A program made the position numbers and the translations under genes. The notes under the pieces were generated by a model. It worked only from the letters and a program-made list of their open reading frames with translations, was not told where the DNA came from and searched no databases. From Flavobacterium sp. NRK F7 (GTDB lineage Bacteria > Bacteroidota > Bacteroidia > Flavobacteriales > Flavobacteriaceae), in assembly GCF_024054195.1 (NCBI RefSeq), contig NZ_JAMXLB010000001.1, positions 1,015,583 through 1,079,582 on the forward strand: 64,000 bases of DNA. Direction: 5' to 3'. Below, in pieces: positions 31,307-41,307 of this stretch. Each line of letters starts with the position of its first letter. The stretch's first letter is position 1.

Positions 31307-34051
31307 TTAATATTTAATAACCATTTTTTTACTATCAATTTTGTTTCCACCTATGAAAAGTGTATAATTATAGATTCCAGAAGCAAGCCCTTTAGTATTA
31401 ATGTGAAGCTCATTTTCTCCAGTTTCATTTAAATCTACTTTTTCAATAACCTTACCTAACATATCCGTAAATACTAATTTAGCATTTTGAGATTCAGATG
31501 GAAGGTAATATTTAATTACTGAGGTGTTATTAAAAGGATTTGGAATATTTTGGTATAAAATTGGTCCAGAAACTTTAACTGTTGTAGTTGTAGGCCCTGA
31601 AAGCATTCCGTCACATGCACAAGCCTCAATAGCATCTAAACGAGTTAAAATATCATTTATTTGTGTTTGTTGGTTGATGTTTTCTGCTTCTAATGCACTT
31701 AAAATAGGCGATAAATCTACATTTACAGAAGCTCCATTTTCAATAGCAATAGTTAAAGTGTTTCCTGTTAAAGTTGCAGAAGTTAAGTTTTGAGAGTCGG
31801 TATTCACATAGGCTGATAAATCTACTGTTGTAGCATCGTTTGATAAGCTTAATGTGTTTCCTGATAATGTTAAATCTTGGCTATCGGTTCCTGCTAAAGA
31901 AGATAAATCAACCGTATTTGTACCACCAGAAATGCTTAAAGTAGCTCCTGATAAACTTAATTCTTGATTATCTGTATTATCTAAGTAACTGCTTAAATCT
32001 ACTGAAGTAGCGTCGTTTGTTAAGCTTAAAGTGTTGCCAGATAATGTTAAATCTTGACTATCGGTACCTGCAAAAGAAGCTAAATCAACTGTATTTGTAC
32101 CGCCAGAAATACTTAAAGTAGTACCTGATAAACTTAATTCTTGATTATCGGTTTGAGTTGCCCAAGATAAATTTCCTGAACCATCACTAACTAATACCTG
32201 TGAAGCTGTACCGTCAACTATTGGAAATTCATAAGCTCCAGCAATATTTAAGCTGTTTGCAATTTGTAATTTCCCTTCAGTATTTAAAGCAGCAATTGGT
32301 GCAACACCATCTACACCCCAAACCCATCCATCTTGAGGATAACTTTGTACACTTGAGAATTTCATTGAAACATCGGAAATAGGTCCGTAATTGTATTCAG
32401 TGCCTCCACCGATATTAATAGAAAAATCATAACTACTAGTGTCAAATACAACACCATTAAATCCATCTACGGTTACTTTATTGGCATCATTAATGTTTTT
32501 ACCATTCATGTCTAATGCAGTTGTAGCAGTATGATTTCCTAAATTATCTCCTGCACTTACATTACTCCATGAAGAACCTGACCAAGTATACACTAAATTA
32601 TCTTCATTGTCATATACCATCATTCCCTCATCAGAAGCTCCTAAACTACTTCCTAATGTGGTGCGTTGCGTATTGGTTAAACTGTTTATTTTAAAACCTT
32701 TATCTGTATCTGCTAGTTCTAATGAAGCATTTGAATTGGGTAAATCGGTACCAATACCTACACTTAATGGATTGGTTGCGCCTCCTAATACCATAGTATT
32801 ATCAGTTGCAGCTGTTGCCGCATTTCCTATAGCTACTGAATTGAAACCTTGTACGTTAGCATTATAACCAATCGCGATATTGTTTGTTGGATTTAAAGCA
32901 CTTGGGTCTGTAGAGGAAGCACCATAACCTAATAGAATAGCGCCATCATTTTGCGCAACTACATTACTTCCTAAAGCGGTTACATGCATGTTGTCAACAT
33001 TAATCGCATTACCAATGGCTACGACATAATCTCCCGCTGCTTCTACATCTGCCGCATTACCCATAACAATACTGTAATCGCCTCTAGTATCATGGTCGTG
33101 ACCTAAGGAAATGGTATATTGTCCATCTGCAAAAGATCGATTACCAAACATCATTAAGTTGTCATTACTTGGTGTAGCATCATACCCAAAAAACATAGCA
33201 TTAGAGCGGTTGGTGTTATCAAAATTGGCTAAAGACCCCATTCCTACGTTATATTGTCCTTCTCTGTTTGAGAAACCACAGTAATATCCTACATACGTAT
33301 TATGATTTGCGTTAGAAATACTGTTGGTACGATTGTTATCCCAACCAGACATGGCGCCTATAAAAGTATTGTATTTTGCATACTCTGTTGCCACTCCTGA
33401 AGCAGCTCCTACCATCGTATTGTATTTTCCGTCTCCAATATCAATACCTGCAGAATCACCAAGTGCTGTGTTATGATGACCTTCATCAACGTCACTCATC
33501 GCTTCACTACCTACTGCTACATTTCTATATCCAATATTAGCAGAAATACCAGCCTCATTTCCTACAAATACATTCTTGTAACCTGTAGTGTTGCTATATC
33601 CTGCATCTTCACCTATGAAAGTATTTTCATAACCTGTTGTGTTGCTTGTGCCTGATTCTTCTCCAACAAAGGTGTTGTCGTAACCCGTAGTGTTGTTTTC
33701 TCCAGACTCTGTTCCAACAAAAGTATTGTCTCCAGCAGTAACATTGAAATAACCCGCTTGATGTCCAATAAAAGTATTGTCAAAACCTGTTGTGTTGGAA
33801 TAACCCGCTTGGTAACCAATAAACACACTTTCAGAAGTGGTGTTACTTCTACCTGCTTGGTATCCCATAAACGTGTTTTGAGAACCAGAAGTTAAAAAAC
33901 TTCCTGTACTGTCCCCATACATGGTGTTGTAATCTCCTGAAGTAATACTTACTCCAGAGCCAGTTCCTGATGTTTCATTTAACGTTTGCGCTATCGAAAA
34001 ATTGGCAATCAGTAAACTAACCAAAAGGGATAAGAGTAATTTTTTTCTCAT
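31307..34051 (-). CDS. Repeat-rich surface protein with T9SS type A sorting domain
   Basis: A 914-aa secreted protein. Signal peptide (1-21), then about 40-300: YadA-head-like repeats with a clear 17-residue period (NTTGYDNTFVGEESGTS and variants), further left-handed-roll repeats to about 440, a spacer with LELADTDKGFKINSL, then near-identical 53-residue repeats (DNQELSLSGTTLSISGGTN, TVDLASFAGTDSQDLTLSGN), a coiled-coil stretch (EAENINQQTQINDILTRLDA), and a type A T9SS tail (YQNIPNPFNNTSVIKYYLP ... LASGIYNYTLFI). It is probably a fibrous surface adhesin exported by type IX secretion instead of by a trimeric autotransporter anchor. Confidence 0.85.
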   Translation of the reverse strand: MRKKLLLSLLVSLLIANFSIAQTLNETSGTGSGVSITSGDYNTMYGDSTGSFLTSGSQNTFMGYQAGRSNTTSESVFIGYQAGYSNTTGFDNTFIGHQAGYFNVTAGDNTFVGTESGENNTTGYDNTFVGEESGTSNTTGYENTFIGEDAGYSNTTGYKNVFVGNEAGISANIGYRNVAVGSEAMSDVDEGHHNTALGDSAGIDIGDGKYNTMVGAASGVATEYAKYNTFIGAMSGWDNNRTNSISNANHNTYVGYYCGFSNREGQYNVGMGSLANFDNTNRSNAMFFGYDATPSNDNLMMFGNRSFADGQYTISLGHDHDTRGDYSIVMGNAADVEAAGDYVVAIGNAINVDNMHVTALGSNVVAQNDGAILLGYGASSTDPSALNPTNNIAIGYNANVQGFNSVAIGNAATAATDNTMVLGGATNPLSVGIGTDLPNSNASLELADTDKGFKINSLTNTQRTTLGSSLGASDEGMMVYDNEDNLVYTWSGSSWSNVSAGDNLGNHTATTALDMNGKNINDANKVTVDGFNGVVFDTSSYDFSINIGGGTEYNYGPISDVSMKFSSVQSYPQDGWVWGVDGVAPIAALNTEGKLQIANSLNIAGAYEFPIVDGTASQVLVSDGSGNLSWATQTDNQELSLSGTTLSISGGTNTVDLASFAGTDSQDLTLSGNTLSLTNDATSVDLSSYLDNTDNQELSLSGATLSISGGTNTVDLSSLAGTDSQDLTLSGNTLSLSNDATTVDLSAYVNTDSQNLTSATLTGNTLTIAIENGASVNVDLSPILSALEAENINQQTQINDILTRLDAIEACACDGMLSGPTTTTVKVSGPILYQNIPNPFNNTSVIKYYLPSESQNAKLVFTDMLGKVIEKVDLNETGENELHINTKGLASGIYNYTLFIGGNKIDSKKMVIKY

Positions 34052-34195
34052 TTTTTCTTGATTTTAGTTGTTGTCAAAATAAACAATTCTTAAAGAAAAG
34101 CCAATTTTATTATATTAAGTGGAATTTAAATCGTTGAAAGGAGCATTTCATTACCGATAAAACTAGTATATTGCACCCAATTAGTACCTGTATTT

Positions 34196-37100
34196 ATGAA
34201 GAAAATTGAAAACTTTATTAGCCCTTTTCTTTTTGTTTTAGTTTTTTTAATTTATGCTGTATCGGTTTCAAAAACGATTGCATTTTGGGACAGTAGCGAA
34301 TTCATTGCTAGCAATTATCATCTACAAGCAACACATCCACCTGGAGCACCTTTTTACACTTTATTATGTAATTTAGTGTTGTTGTTTTTTCCTAGTACTT
34401 GGGCAGCATTCATTTCGAATTTAATTTCCGCTTTTTTTGGAGCACTTACTGTGATGTATGTGTATAAAATTGTGAAGCATATTAGTTTGAAAATATCTGA
34501 AAATAAAAATACAGTTTCGATTTTAAGTGCGGTTGTAAGTTCTTTAACACTTGCTTTTTCAGATACCTTTTGGACTGCTTCTACAGAAGCTGAGGTATAT
34601 ACACTTTCTGTTTTTTTATTGATGTTCTTATTTTATCTTATGCTATTATGGCATTCCGAAAAAGATCAATCTAAAGAACTTAAAATAGTTTTTTTGATGG
34701 TTTTTTTGTTAGGAATTTCTCTTGGTGTGCATTTAATTAATTTATCGATAGTTGTTCCGCTATCTATTATTTATGTGCATAAAAAGTATGGCTTGCAATG
34801 GAAATCGCTTTTATTGGCTTTAGGAGTGAGTGTCGTTTTATTTTTATCACTTTATCTTATTGGAATACAAGGGTTTTTAAAAATTGCCTATTGGCTAGAT
34901 ATGAAACTAGTGAATAGTCTTAGTTGGCCTGTAAATAGCGGATTGTTTCTTTTGATACTTATCTTTTTGGGAATTTTATTTTCAGGATTGTATTTTACCA
35001 AAAAAAAATATCCTCCTATTCAAAAATATATTGTAGCACTACTTCTTTTTTCAGTAGGTGCTAGTTCTTATTTAATACCTTTGGTTCGTAATCATGTAGA
35101 AAGCTCCATTTCAAACCAAATATATACTTCCAATGATTTATTAAAATACATTCAAGCGAAACAATTCGGAGTTCAAGATACTCCTTTGTTAAAGGGCAAA
35201 ATTTGTAATGCTCCTTTGGATAAAGATTTTCCATTTGTAGATGGTGAACCTATATATGATTATAATGCTGTATCAAAAAAATATGAATTAGTCGACGATG
35301 GTAAATGGAGTAAAGTGAACTATGCTCACGAATTTGATATGTTTTTCCCAAGGATGTACAGTCAGAAAAGTAGTAGTATTGCTTTGTATTCCAGTTGGGT
35401 AGCTATAAAAGGAGAAAAGTTGATGTATCCTGTTTTAGGTAAGGAGAAGACTATTTTTAAACCTACATTTTCTGAGAATTTGGAGTTTTTTAAAAATTAT
35501 CAAGTGGAATGGCTTTACTTAAGATATTTATATTGGAATTTTATTGGCAAACAAAATGAAATTAAAGGAACTGGAACGGTTTTTAACGGAAATTGGCAAA
35601 GCGGAATTACATTTTTTGATGCGGATAGAATAGGGGCGCAAGAAGATATTCCTGAACGATACAAACAAGATAAAAGTAATGATGTTTATTACTTTTTGCC
35701 TTTTATTTTCGGGCTTATAGGATTGTGGTCATTAAGAAAGCAAGGGGTTTATTTTTTTAGTACTTTGATTTTCTTTTTAACATTTGGAATTGGAATAATT
35801 ATTTATGTAAATCCGTTACCAGAGAGCATTTTAATTCGAGAGCGAGATTATATTTTTATGGGTTCGTTTATCATTTTTAGTATTTGGATTGGATTATCCT
35901 TATTAAGTTTAAATGAATGGGCTTCAAAAATTAAATCAGAGAAGCTAAGGGTATCTATTCTAGCAATAGTAGTGTTTATAATGTCTCCTTTACAGTTATT
36001 GGCTAAAAATTGGGACAATCATCAAAGAACTGGTGATACATTTGCATATGATTTAGCAAAAAAATATTTAGATTCTTGTCCGAAAGAGGCAATATTGATT
36101 ACGAATGGTGATAATTTTACCTTTCCTTTATGGTACTTACAAGAAGTGGAACACTATAGAAGTGACGTTAGAGTGGTGAATTATGATTTGTTGAATTTGT
36201 CGTATTATATTGATAAATTGAAAAACAAGAATTTCTCTTCTGACCCTTTAAAAATTAGTTTTTCTTATGAAAATTACCGCGAAGGGAATCCAAAGTTGTA
36301 TCCCTTAAAAATCGATACTAAAGAGCATGTGGATCTTGCTTCATTGTTTCAATTTTTGAATGATGAAAATACCAAGATAACTTGGAATGGGAAGAAGCAG
36401 CATTACATTCCTGGTGATGTTTTTCAAATTAAAATTGACACGACTCAAAGCATCTTTTCTAATATTGATAAAAAGCGATTGAATACTCAATTTACAAATC
36501 AAATCACATGGAAATTTAGTAAAGATTTTTATCAGTTAAATGACTTAATTGGAATGAATTTGATTTTGGAGAACATACAAGAAAGACCAATCTGTTTTTT
36601 AGTAAATGGAAATAGAGAACACTATTTAGGTTTTCAAAATTATTTAGTCCACACTGGTTTTGTAGAACAACTCTTGCCTTTAGAAAGAATAGATAAAGAG
36701 ATGAATCCAAAAATAGTAAATACTCTTGAAAGTAATTTGCTCTTTCAAAAGAACTCTTTTGTATTTGAGAATGATTCTGATATTTTTATAAAGTCTGAAA
36801 ATAGGGAATATGCTCAAACTATAATTAGGAGAAATGACTATTTCCTGGTTCAAGCTTTAGTGGAAGAAAACAATATAGAAGAAGCTGAAAAAGTTTTAGA
36901 TAGGTCTTTTAAGAATTTACCAGATGGCAAGATTCCTTATAAGCAGTATGCTTTTGCTTTAGGTAAGCTATACTATAAAATTGGGCAAAAAGAAAAAGGA
37001 AATGAAGTGTGTTTAAAAAGCTTGAACAATATCTGGGAAGAATTAGAATGGATTACTTCCTTTAATTCTTCTACTAATCCTATTATAAATGTAAAACATG

Positions 37101-37243
37101 CAGTAAAATTGAAAGAAATGTATGAGCAAATGATTGTACAATTAGAACCTTTCAATCCAGAAAGAGCTTTGGAGGAAAAGCAAAAGGCAATAGAATTTAA
37201 TGCTTATTTTACCAAATGGCACATTAGAAATTGGCCTTATTAA
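34196..37243 (+). CDS. DUF2723 / GT117-family membrane glycosyltransferase
   Basis: A 1015-aa membrane protein. The N-terminal half is a DUF2723 (protein O-mannosyltransferase-like, GT-C) domain: VSKTIAFWDSSEFIASNYHL, THPPGAPFYTLLCN, with about twelve helices to residue 610. The rest is a large soluble C-terminal region with a few TPR-like helices near the end (EENNIEEAEKVLDRSFKNLP). GT-C enzymes transfer sugar from a lipid carrier to proteins on the outer side of the inner membrane, and this family fits the Bacteroidetes O-glycosylation system. It is monocistronic. Confidence 0.85.
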   Translation: MKKIENFISPFLFVLVFLIYAVSVSKTIAFWDSSEFIASNYHLQATHPPGAPFYTLLCNLVLLFFPSTWAAFISNLISAFFGALTVMYVYKIVKHISLKISENKNTVSILSAVVSSLTLAFSDTFWTASTEAEVYTLSVFLLMFLFYLMLLWHSEKDQSKELKIVFLMVFLLGISLGVHLINLSIVVPLSIIYVHKKYGLQWKSLLLALGVSVVLFLSLYLIGIQGFLKIAYWLDMKLVNSLSWPVNSGLFLLILIFLGILFSGLYFTKKKYPPIQKYIVALLLFSVGASSYLIPLVRNHVESSISNQIYTSNDLLKYIQAKQFGVQDTPLLKGKICNAPLDKDFPFVDGEPIYDYNAVSKKYELVDDGKWSKVNYAHEFDMFFPRMYSQKSSSIALYSSWVAIKGEKLMYPVLGKEKTIFKPTFSENLEFFKNYQVEWLYLRYLYWNFIGKQNEIKGTGTVFNGNWQSGITFFDADRIGAQEDIPERYKQDKSNDVYYFLPFIFGLIGLWSLRKQGVYFFSTLIFFLTFGIGIIIYVNPLPESILIRERDYIFMGSFIIFSIWIGLSLLSLNEWASKIKSEKLRVSILAIVVFIMSPLQLLAKNWDNHQRTGDTFAYDLAKKYLDSCPKEAILITNGDNFTFPLWYLQEVEHYRSDVRVVNYDLLNLSYYIDKLKNKNFSSDPLKISFSYENYREGNPKLYPLKIDTKEHVDLASLFQFLNDENTKITWNGKKQHYIPGDVFQIKIDTTQSIFSNIDKKRLNTQFTNQITWKFSKDFYQLNDLIGMNLILENIQERPICFLVNGNREHYLGFQNYLVHTGFVEQLLPLERIDKEMNPKIVNTLESNLLFQKNSFVFENDSDIFIKSENREYAQTIIRRNDYFLVQALVEENNIEEAEKVLDRSFKNLPDGKIPYKQYAFALGKLYYKIGQKEKGNEVCLKSLNNIWEELEWITSFNSSTNPIINVKHAVKLKEMYEQMIVQLEPFNPERALEEKQKAIEFNAYFTKWHIRNWPY

Positions 37244-37334
37244 GAAAAATATAAATAGATTCTTGTGGTTACAGGTTCAAATTACACTATAAAAAACGAA
37301 TAAGAAAAGGTGTTGTTTCTTTATGTATAAGTAT

Positions 37335-37365
37335 AAAAAAGGGTTCATTTTGAACCCTTTTTTTT
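37335..37365. terminator. Bidirectional terminator
   Basis: AAAAAAGGGTTCA-ttt-TGAACCCTTTTTT, a perfect 13-bp stem between convergent genes. Confidence 0.9.
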
Positions 37366-37374
37366 GTTTTGTAG

Positions 37375-39549
37375 TTAATCCATTTTATCAAGTTTACCTT
37401 TTCTGTTTTTAGTGTAAACAACACTTCGTAATCCAATTTGGTCAAGGTCGCTTAAAACATTCAAGGCTTCGTCAATGTAAATGTCTTTTCCTAAATCTTC
37501 ATGCCAACGACTTCTTTTTTCTTTCAGAACAGGGTCTGATTTAAATAAAGCCAATTCGTTTGGTAATGAAGTGAACGTTAAATTATTTTTATAATCTGAT
37601 AGTGATTTAAATTTTTTCAATTTTAAATCCACTAATTCCATTTTTTCTTTAAATCGATCAATGCTTAAATTATAAGTATTATCATCTTTTCTTTCGAAAA
37701 TCCATTTCGCATTTTCATCAATTAATTTGAAATATTGGTTATCTGCAATTCTTTTATTACTGTTTGCAATAATAGATTCAAATCCTGAAAAGATAGGGTT
37801 GTAATCTGCAGCATCAATTTTATCCCATTGTAAAGCATTTTTTTCATCTCGTTCACCCATGTCTAAATAAGCAAATCGATCTGGAAGTACGATATCGCTT
37901 AATACACCTTCTCTTTGAGTTGAACCACCATTAATTCTATAGAATTTTTGAGTAGTTGTTTTTAACGCCCCTAAATCTCCAAAAGAATTGCTTCTAACAA
38001 ATTGATTTAAATCAATTATGTTTTGAACGGTTCCTTTTCCATAAGTGTGTTTGCTTCCAATGATAATTCCTCTTTTGTAATCTTGGATCGCAGCTGCAAA
38101 AATTTCAGAAGCTGAAGCTGAAAAATTATCAACCATAACTACTAAAGGACCTGTCCATTGTACAGATGGATCTTTGTCCGAAAGAATGTCTTTTTTTCTG
38201 TCTGAAGACTTTACCTGTACTACTGGACCTTGTTCAATAAACAACCCTGTCATATTAACCACGGTTTCTAATGATCCACCACCATTACCTCTTAAGTCCA
38301 TTACAATTCCTTGAACATTTTGTTCTTTTAGACGTTCAATTTCAATGGCAACATCTTTAAAAGCATCTCGATTGTCTTTGTTGTCAAAACTAATGTAGAA
38401 TTTAGGCAAGTAAATTACACCATATTTCATTCCGTTTTTCTCAACGATTGAGGATTTAGCAAAAGTCTCTTCGGTTTCAACTTCGTCTCTAATAATTGAA
38501 ATTACTTCAATAGAACCATCTACTTTTTTAACAGTAAGACGAACTTCAGTACCTTTAGCACCTTTAATTTTTTTAACCACATCATCAAGACGCATACCTG
38601 CAATATCAAGAGGCTCTTCTTTGCCTTGAGCTACCTTAAGAATGATATCACCTGCTTCTAACTCTTTAGATCTCCATGCAGGACCACCAGAAATTAACTC
38701 AGAAACTTCTACTACATTGTCTTTCTTTTGTAAACGAGCTCCAATTCCTTCAAATTTTCCACTCATGCTAATGTCAAATTTATCTTTTTCTTCAGGAGAA
38801 AAATAAAAAGTATGAGGGTCAAATTGTTCTACAACAGAATTAATAAAAATGGAATACCAATCATTACTATCTAATTCATTTTCTACAAAGTCAAAGTATT
38901 CATTTAAAGACTTTAAAGAACTTTCGCGAGCTTCTTTTTCAATTTCTTCAAACTTTTTTTCTTTGTAGTTTGGGTCTTTTTCTTTTTTGTTGTGCTCTAG
39001 CTTTTGTTTATCTGTAATTGTTGATAATAAAGATAGTTTTAATTGCTTGCGCCATCTTTCTTTTAAATCTTTATCATTTTTAGCATACGATTGATTTTCA
39101 TAATCGGTATCAATAAATTCCTCAGTTGAAAAATCAAATGGTTTTGCTAATAAAGTTTTATAAATGGATTTTGATTCAGAAATTCTTTTTAGAAGACGAG
39201 CGTTTGTTAAATAAAAGAAAGATAAGTCTTTCGTTTTAATCATGTCGTCAATAACTTGCTTATATTGATCAAATTCTTTAATGTCAGATGCTAAAAAAAA
39301 TCTTTTTGTAGGATCGATTCCAGTAATATATTTGTCATATACTTCTCTTGAAAAAGAGTCATTTATCTCCACAGGGCTATAATGTCCCTTTTCAAGTACG
39401 TAGGTCAATAGTTCCAAGAGTAATTTGTCTTTCTCGGGATCTTCTGTTTTCTTAGTAGGTATAAAACTCCATAAAACTGCAGCTAAGGCAGTTATCAGCA
39501 AAATAACCTTATAATTTCTTTTCATAAAATCAACAATTTGGGTCATCAA
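37375..39549 (-). CDS. Tail-specific protease (C-terminal processing peptidase, S41)
   Basis: A 724-aa periplasmic, membrane-tethered protease. An N-terminal anchor/signal helix (YKVILLITALAAVLWSFI), an N-terminal helical domain, a PDZ domain (about 235-325; ISGGPAWRSKELEAGDIILKV) and the S41 peptidase core follow. The catalytic Ser is in DNFSASASEIFAAAIQ and the Lys in KHTYGKGTVQNII. A C-terminal DUF3340-like helical region follows. It trims or degrades periplasmic proteins by their C-termini (Prc/Tsp). MKRNYK, nine residues in, is a possible alternative start. Confidence 0.92.
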   Translation of the reverse strand: MMTQIVDFMKRNYKVILLITALAAVLWSFIPTKKTEDPEKDKLLLELLTYVLEKGHYSPVEINDSFSREVYDKYITGIDPTKRFFLASDIKEFDQYKQVIDDMIKTKDLSFFYLTNARLLKRISESKSIYKTLLAKPFDFSTEEFIDTDYENQSYAKNDKDLKERWRKQLKLSLLSTITDKQKLEHNKKEKDPNYKEKKFEEIEKEARESSLKSLNEYFDFVENELDSNDWYSIFINSVVEQFDPHTFYFSPEEKDKFDISMSGKFEGIGARLQKKDNVVEVSELISGGPAWRSKELEAGDIILKVAQGKEEPLDIAGMRLDDVVKKIKGAKGTEVRLTVKKVDGSIEVISIIRDEVETEETFAKSSIVEKNGMKYGVIYLPKFYISFDNKDNRDAFKDVAIEIERLKEQNVQGIVMDLRGNGGGSLETVVNMTGLFIEQGPVVQVKSSDRKKDILSDKDPSVQWTGPLVVMVDNFSASASEIFAAAIQDYKRGIIIGSKHTYGKGTVQNIIDLNQFVRSNSFGDLGALKTTTQKFYRINGGSTQREGVLSDIVLPDRFAYLDMGERDEKNALQWDKIDAADYNPIFSGFESIIANSNKRIADNQYFKLIDENAKWIFERKDDNTYNLSIDRFKEKMELVDLKLKKFKSLSDYKNNLTFTSLPNELALFKSDPVLKEKRSRWHEDLGKDIYIDEALNVLSDLDQIGLRSVVYTKNRKGKLDKMD

Positions 39550-39693
39550 TAAAAATTTCTACTAATGTACATAAAAAATCATGCCATTACATCGCAATTT
39601 AACACATTTTTTTCACTTTAACTAAATTTTTTAAATTTAAGTTGGTTGATATTTCTTTCCATTTAAATTATTTATTTTAGCAAAAAATTAAAC

Positions 39694-40461
39694 ATGAAAA
39701 ACCCCCTTATTTTAATAACCAATGATGATAGTATAGTAGCACCTGGAATTCGTTTTTTAATAAGTGTTATGAAAGAGATTGGTGAAGTTATTGTGGTAGC
39801 TCCTGATAGTCCTCAAAGTGCTATGGGTCATGCTATTACTATTAATAACACCTTGCATCTAGACAAGGTTAATTTAGATCCTGAAATTGAGCATGAATAC
39901 AGTTGTTCTGGCACTCCTGTGGATTGTGTAAAAATGGCGGTTCATGAAATTTTAAAATGCAAACCTGATTTATGTGTCTCAGGGGTAAATCACGGTTCGA
40001 ATTCTTCCATAAATGTAATTTATTCTGGAACCATGAGTGCTGCTGTTGAGGCAGGAATAGAAGGAATTCCAGCAATAGGTTTTTCACATTTGGATTATAG
40101 TTGGAATACTAATTTTGAACCCTTACGATCGCATGTGAAGTCAATTGTTTCAGCTGTTTTGAAAAATGGTTTGCCTGAGGGAGTCGTTTTAAATGTGAAT
40201 TTCCCTAAAGTGGATGCAAATGAAATTCAGGGTGTTAAAATATGTCGTCAAGCGAAAGCTATGTGGGTCGAAGAATTTGACAAAAGAACCAACCCTCAAG
40301 GGAAAGAATATTTTTGGTTAACTGGAGAATTTGTGAATAAGGATCTTGGAGAGGATACAGATGAATGGGCTTTAAAACACAACTATATTTCCGTTGTACC
40401 TGTACAGTTTGATTTAACGGCTCATCATGCAATAAGTACTTTAAACTCATGGAAACTATGA
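39694..40461 (+). CDS. surE: 5'/3'-nucleotidase SurE
   Basis: A 255-aa cytosolic phosphatase acting on nucleoside monophosphates. The metal-binding ITNDDSIVAPGI lies at the N-terminus; VVAPDSPQSAMGHAITI, the Asn/Ser site CVSGVNHGSNSSINVIYSGTM and AIGFSHL are SurE signatures. A near-consensus -7 box (TATTTTAG, 39673-39680) precedes it. It overlaps the next small membrane protein by ATGA, so the two are translationally coupled. Confidence 0.95.
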   Translation: MKNPLILITNDDSIVAPGIRFLISVMKEIGEVIVVAPDSPQSAMGHAITINNTLHLDKVNLDPEIEHEYSCSGTPVDCVKMAVHEILKCKPDLCVSGVNHGSNSSINVIYSGTMSAAVEAGIEGIPAIGFSHLDYSWNTNFEPLRSHVKSIVSAVLKNGLPEGVVLNVNFPKVDANEIQGVKICRQAKAMWVEEFDKRTNPQGKEYFWLTGEFVNKDLGEDTDEWALKHNYISVVPVQFDLTAHHAISTLNSWKL

Positions 40462-40733
40462 TATCAAAAAAAGACATTTTTATAGGCTTAATCATTGGTC
40501 TATTAGGGGCTTTCATTGGAACATTTTTTGCCTTTCAGTTTTTTACAAAACAAGGTTTTATAGAAGGTTTTAGAATCATGCGACAAGCAGGAATGATTGG
40601 CAAAGTTATTACATTAGGAAGTGTGCCTAATCTTATCCTGTTTTTTATTTTATTAAAGAAAAATAAAGATCTCATGGCTAGAGGTATAATTTTAGCGATG
40701 TTTATTTTAGTTATAATAACCTTATTTTTATAA
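40458..40733 (+). CDS. Small two- or three-helix membrane protein
   Basis: A 91-aa protein with helices at about 7-29 (IFIGLIIGLLGAFIGTFFAFQFF), 51-66 (ITLGSVPNLILFFILL) and 72-90 (LMARGIILAMFILVIITLF). I start it at 40458, where ATGA overlaps the surE stop; an in-frame ATG three codons earlier is also possible. Similar small proteins follow surE in flavobacteria, but the function is unknown. Confidence 0.75.
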   Translation: MISKKDIFIGLIIGLLGAFIGTFFAFQFFTKQGFIEGFRIMRQAGMIGKVITLGSVPNLILFFILLKKNKDLMARGIILAMFILVIITLFL

Positions 40734-40734
40734 T

Positions 40735-41244
40735 ATGAAAAAGGCAATTGTAGTACTTGTTTTTTTATTTTGTGGTTCTATTTTGATGGCTCAAAATGCC
40801 AATTATGAGCCAATAGTGACCAAAATTATTTTAGTACGTCATGCTGAAAAAATGCTAGACGGTTCTAAAGATCCTGAACTAACAACTGAAGGAAAACAAA
40901 GAGCAGAACGACTTCGTTTTTTATTATCTGACATCGATGTAGATCAAATTTTTTCGTCACCTTACATACGTACAAAAAATACAGTGGCACCAGTTGCAGC
41001 AAGTAAAAACATTACTGTTGAAATCTACAATCCAAAAGATCCTAATTTTTCTACTTATTTATGGTCGAAAGTGAAAGGGGAAACGGCAATTGTAGTAGGA
41101 CATTCAAATAGCATTCCAGCCTTGGTAAATCAATTAATTGGAAAAGATAAATTTAAAGAGTTAACAGAAGATGTTTATAGTAAAATATGGATTTTAACGT
41201 ATTCAGATGAACGTTTAGTAGACTGTAGTTTATACAATTTTTAA
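40735..41244 (+). CDS. Exported histidine phosphatase (phosphoglycerate-mutase-like)
   Basis: A 169-aa protein with a signal peptide (IVVLVFLFCGSILMAQ) and a histidine phosphatase core. The catalytic RHAEK is in IILVRHAEKMLDG, and the second His in AIVVGHSNSIPALV. It is close in size to SixA-type phosphatases but exported to the periplasm, so a phosphohistidine target is unlikely; a small phosphate ester is more probable. The start lies one base after the stop of the preceding gene, so it is in the surE operon. Confidence 0.85.
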   Translation: MKKAIVVLVFLFCGSILMAQNANYEPIVTKIILVRHAEKMLDGSKDPELTTEGKQRAERLRFLLSDIDVDQIFSSPYIRTKNTVAPVAASKNITVEIYNPKDPNFSTYLWSKVKGETAIVVGHSNSIPALVNQLIGKDKFKELTEDVYSKIWILTYSDERLVDCSLYNF

Positions 41245-41307
41245 TGCATAATTCTTTGTATTTTTATTTAAAAACAGATAAAATAATAGATTATTAATTC
41301 GAAATAA

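Noticed and set aside
31307..34051. Classical trimeric autotransporter
   Set aside because: Head repeats are YadA-like, but there is no C-terminal membrane anchor; the end is a T9SS sorting domain.
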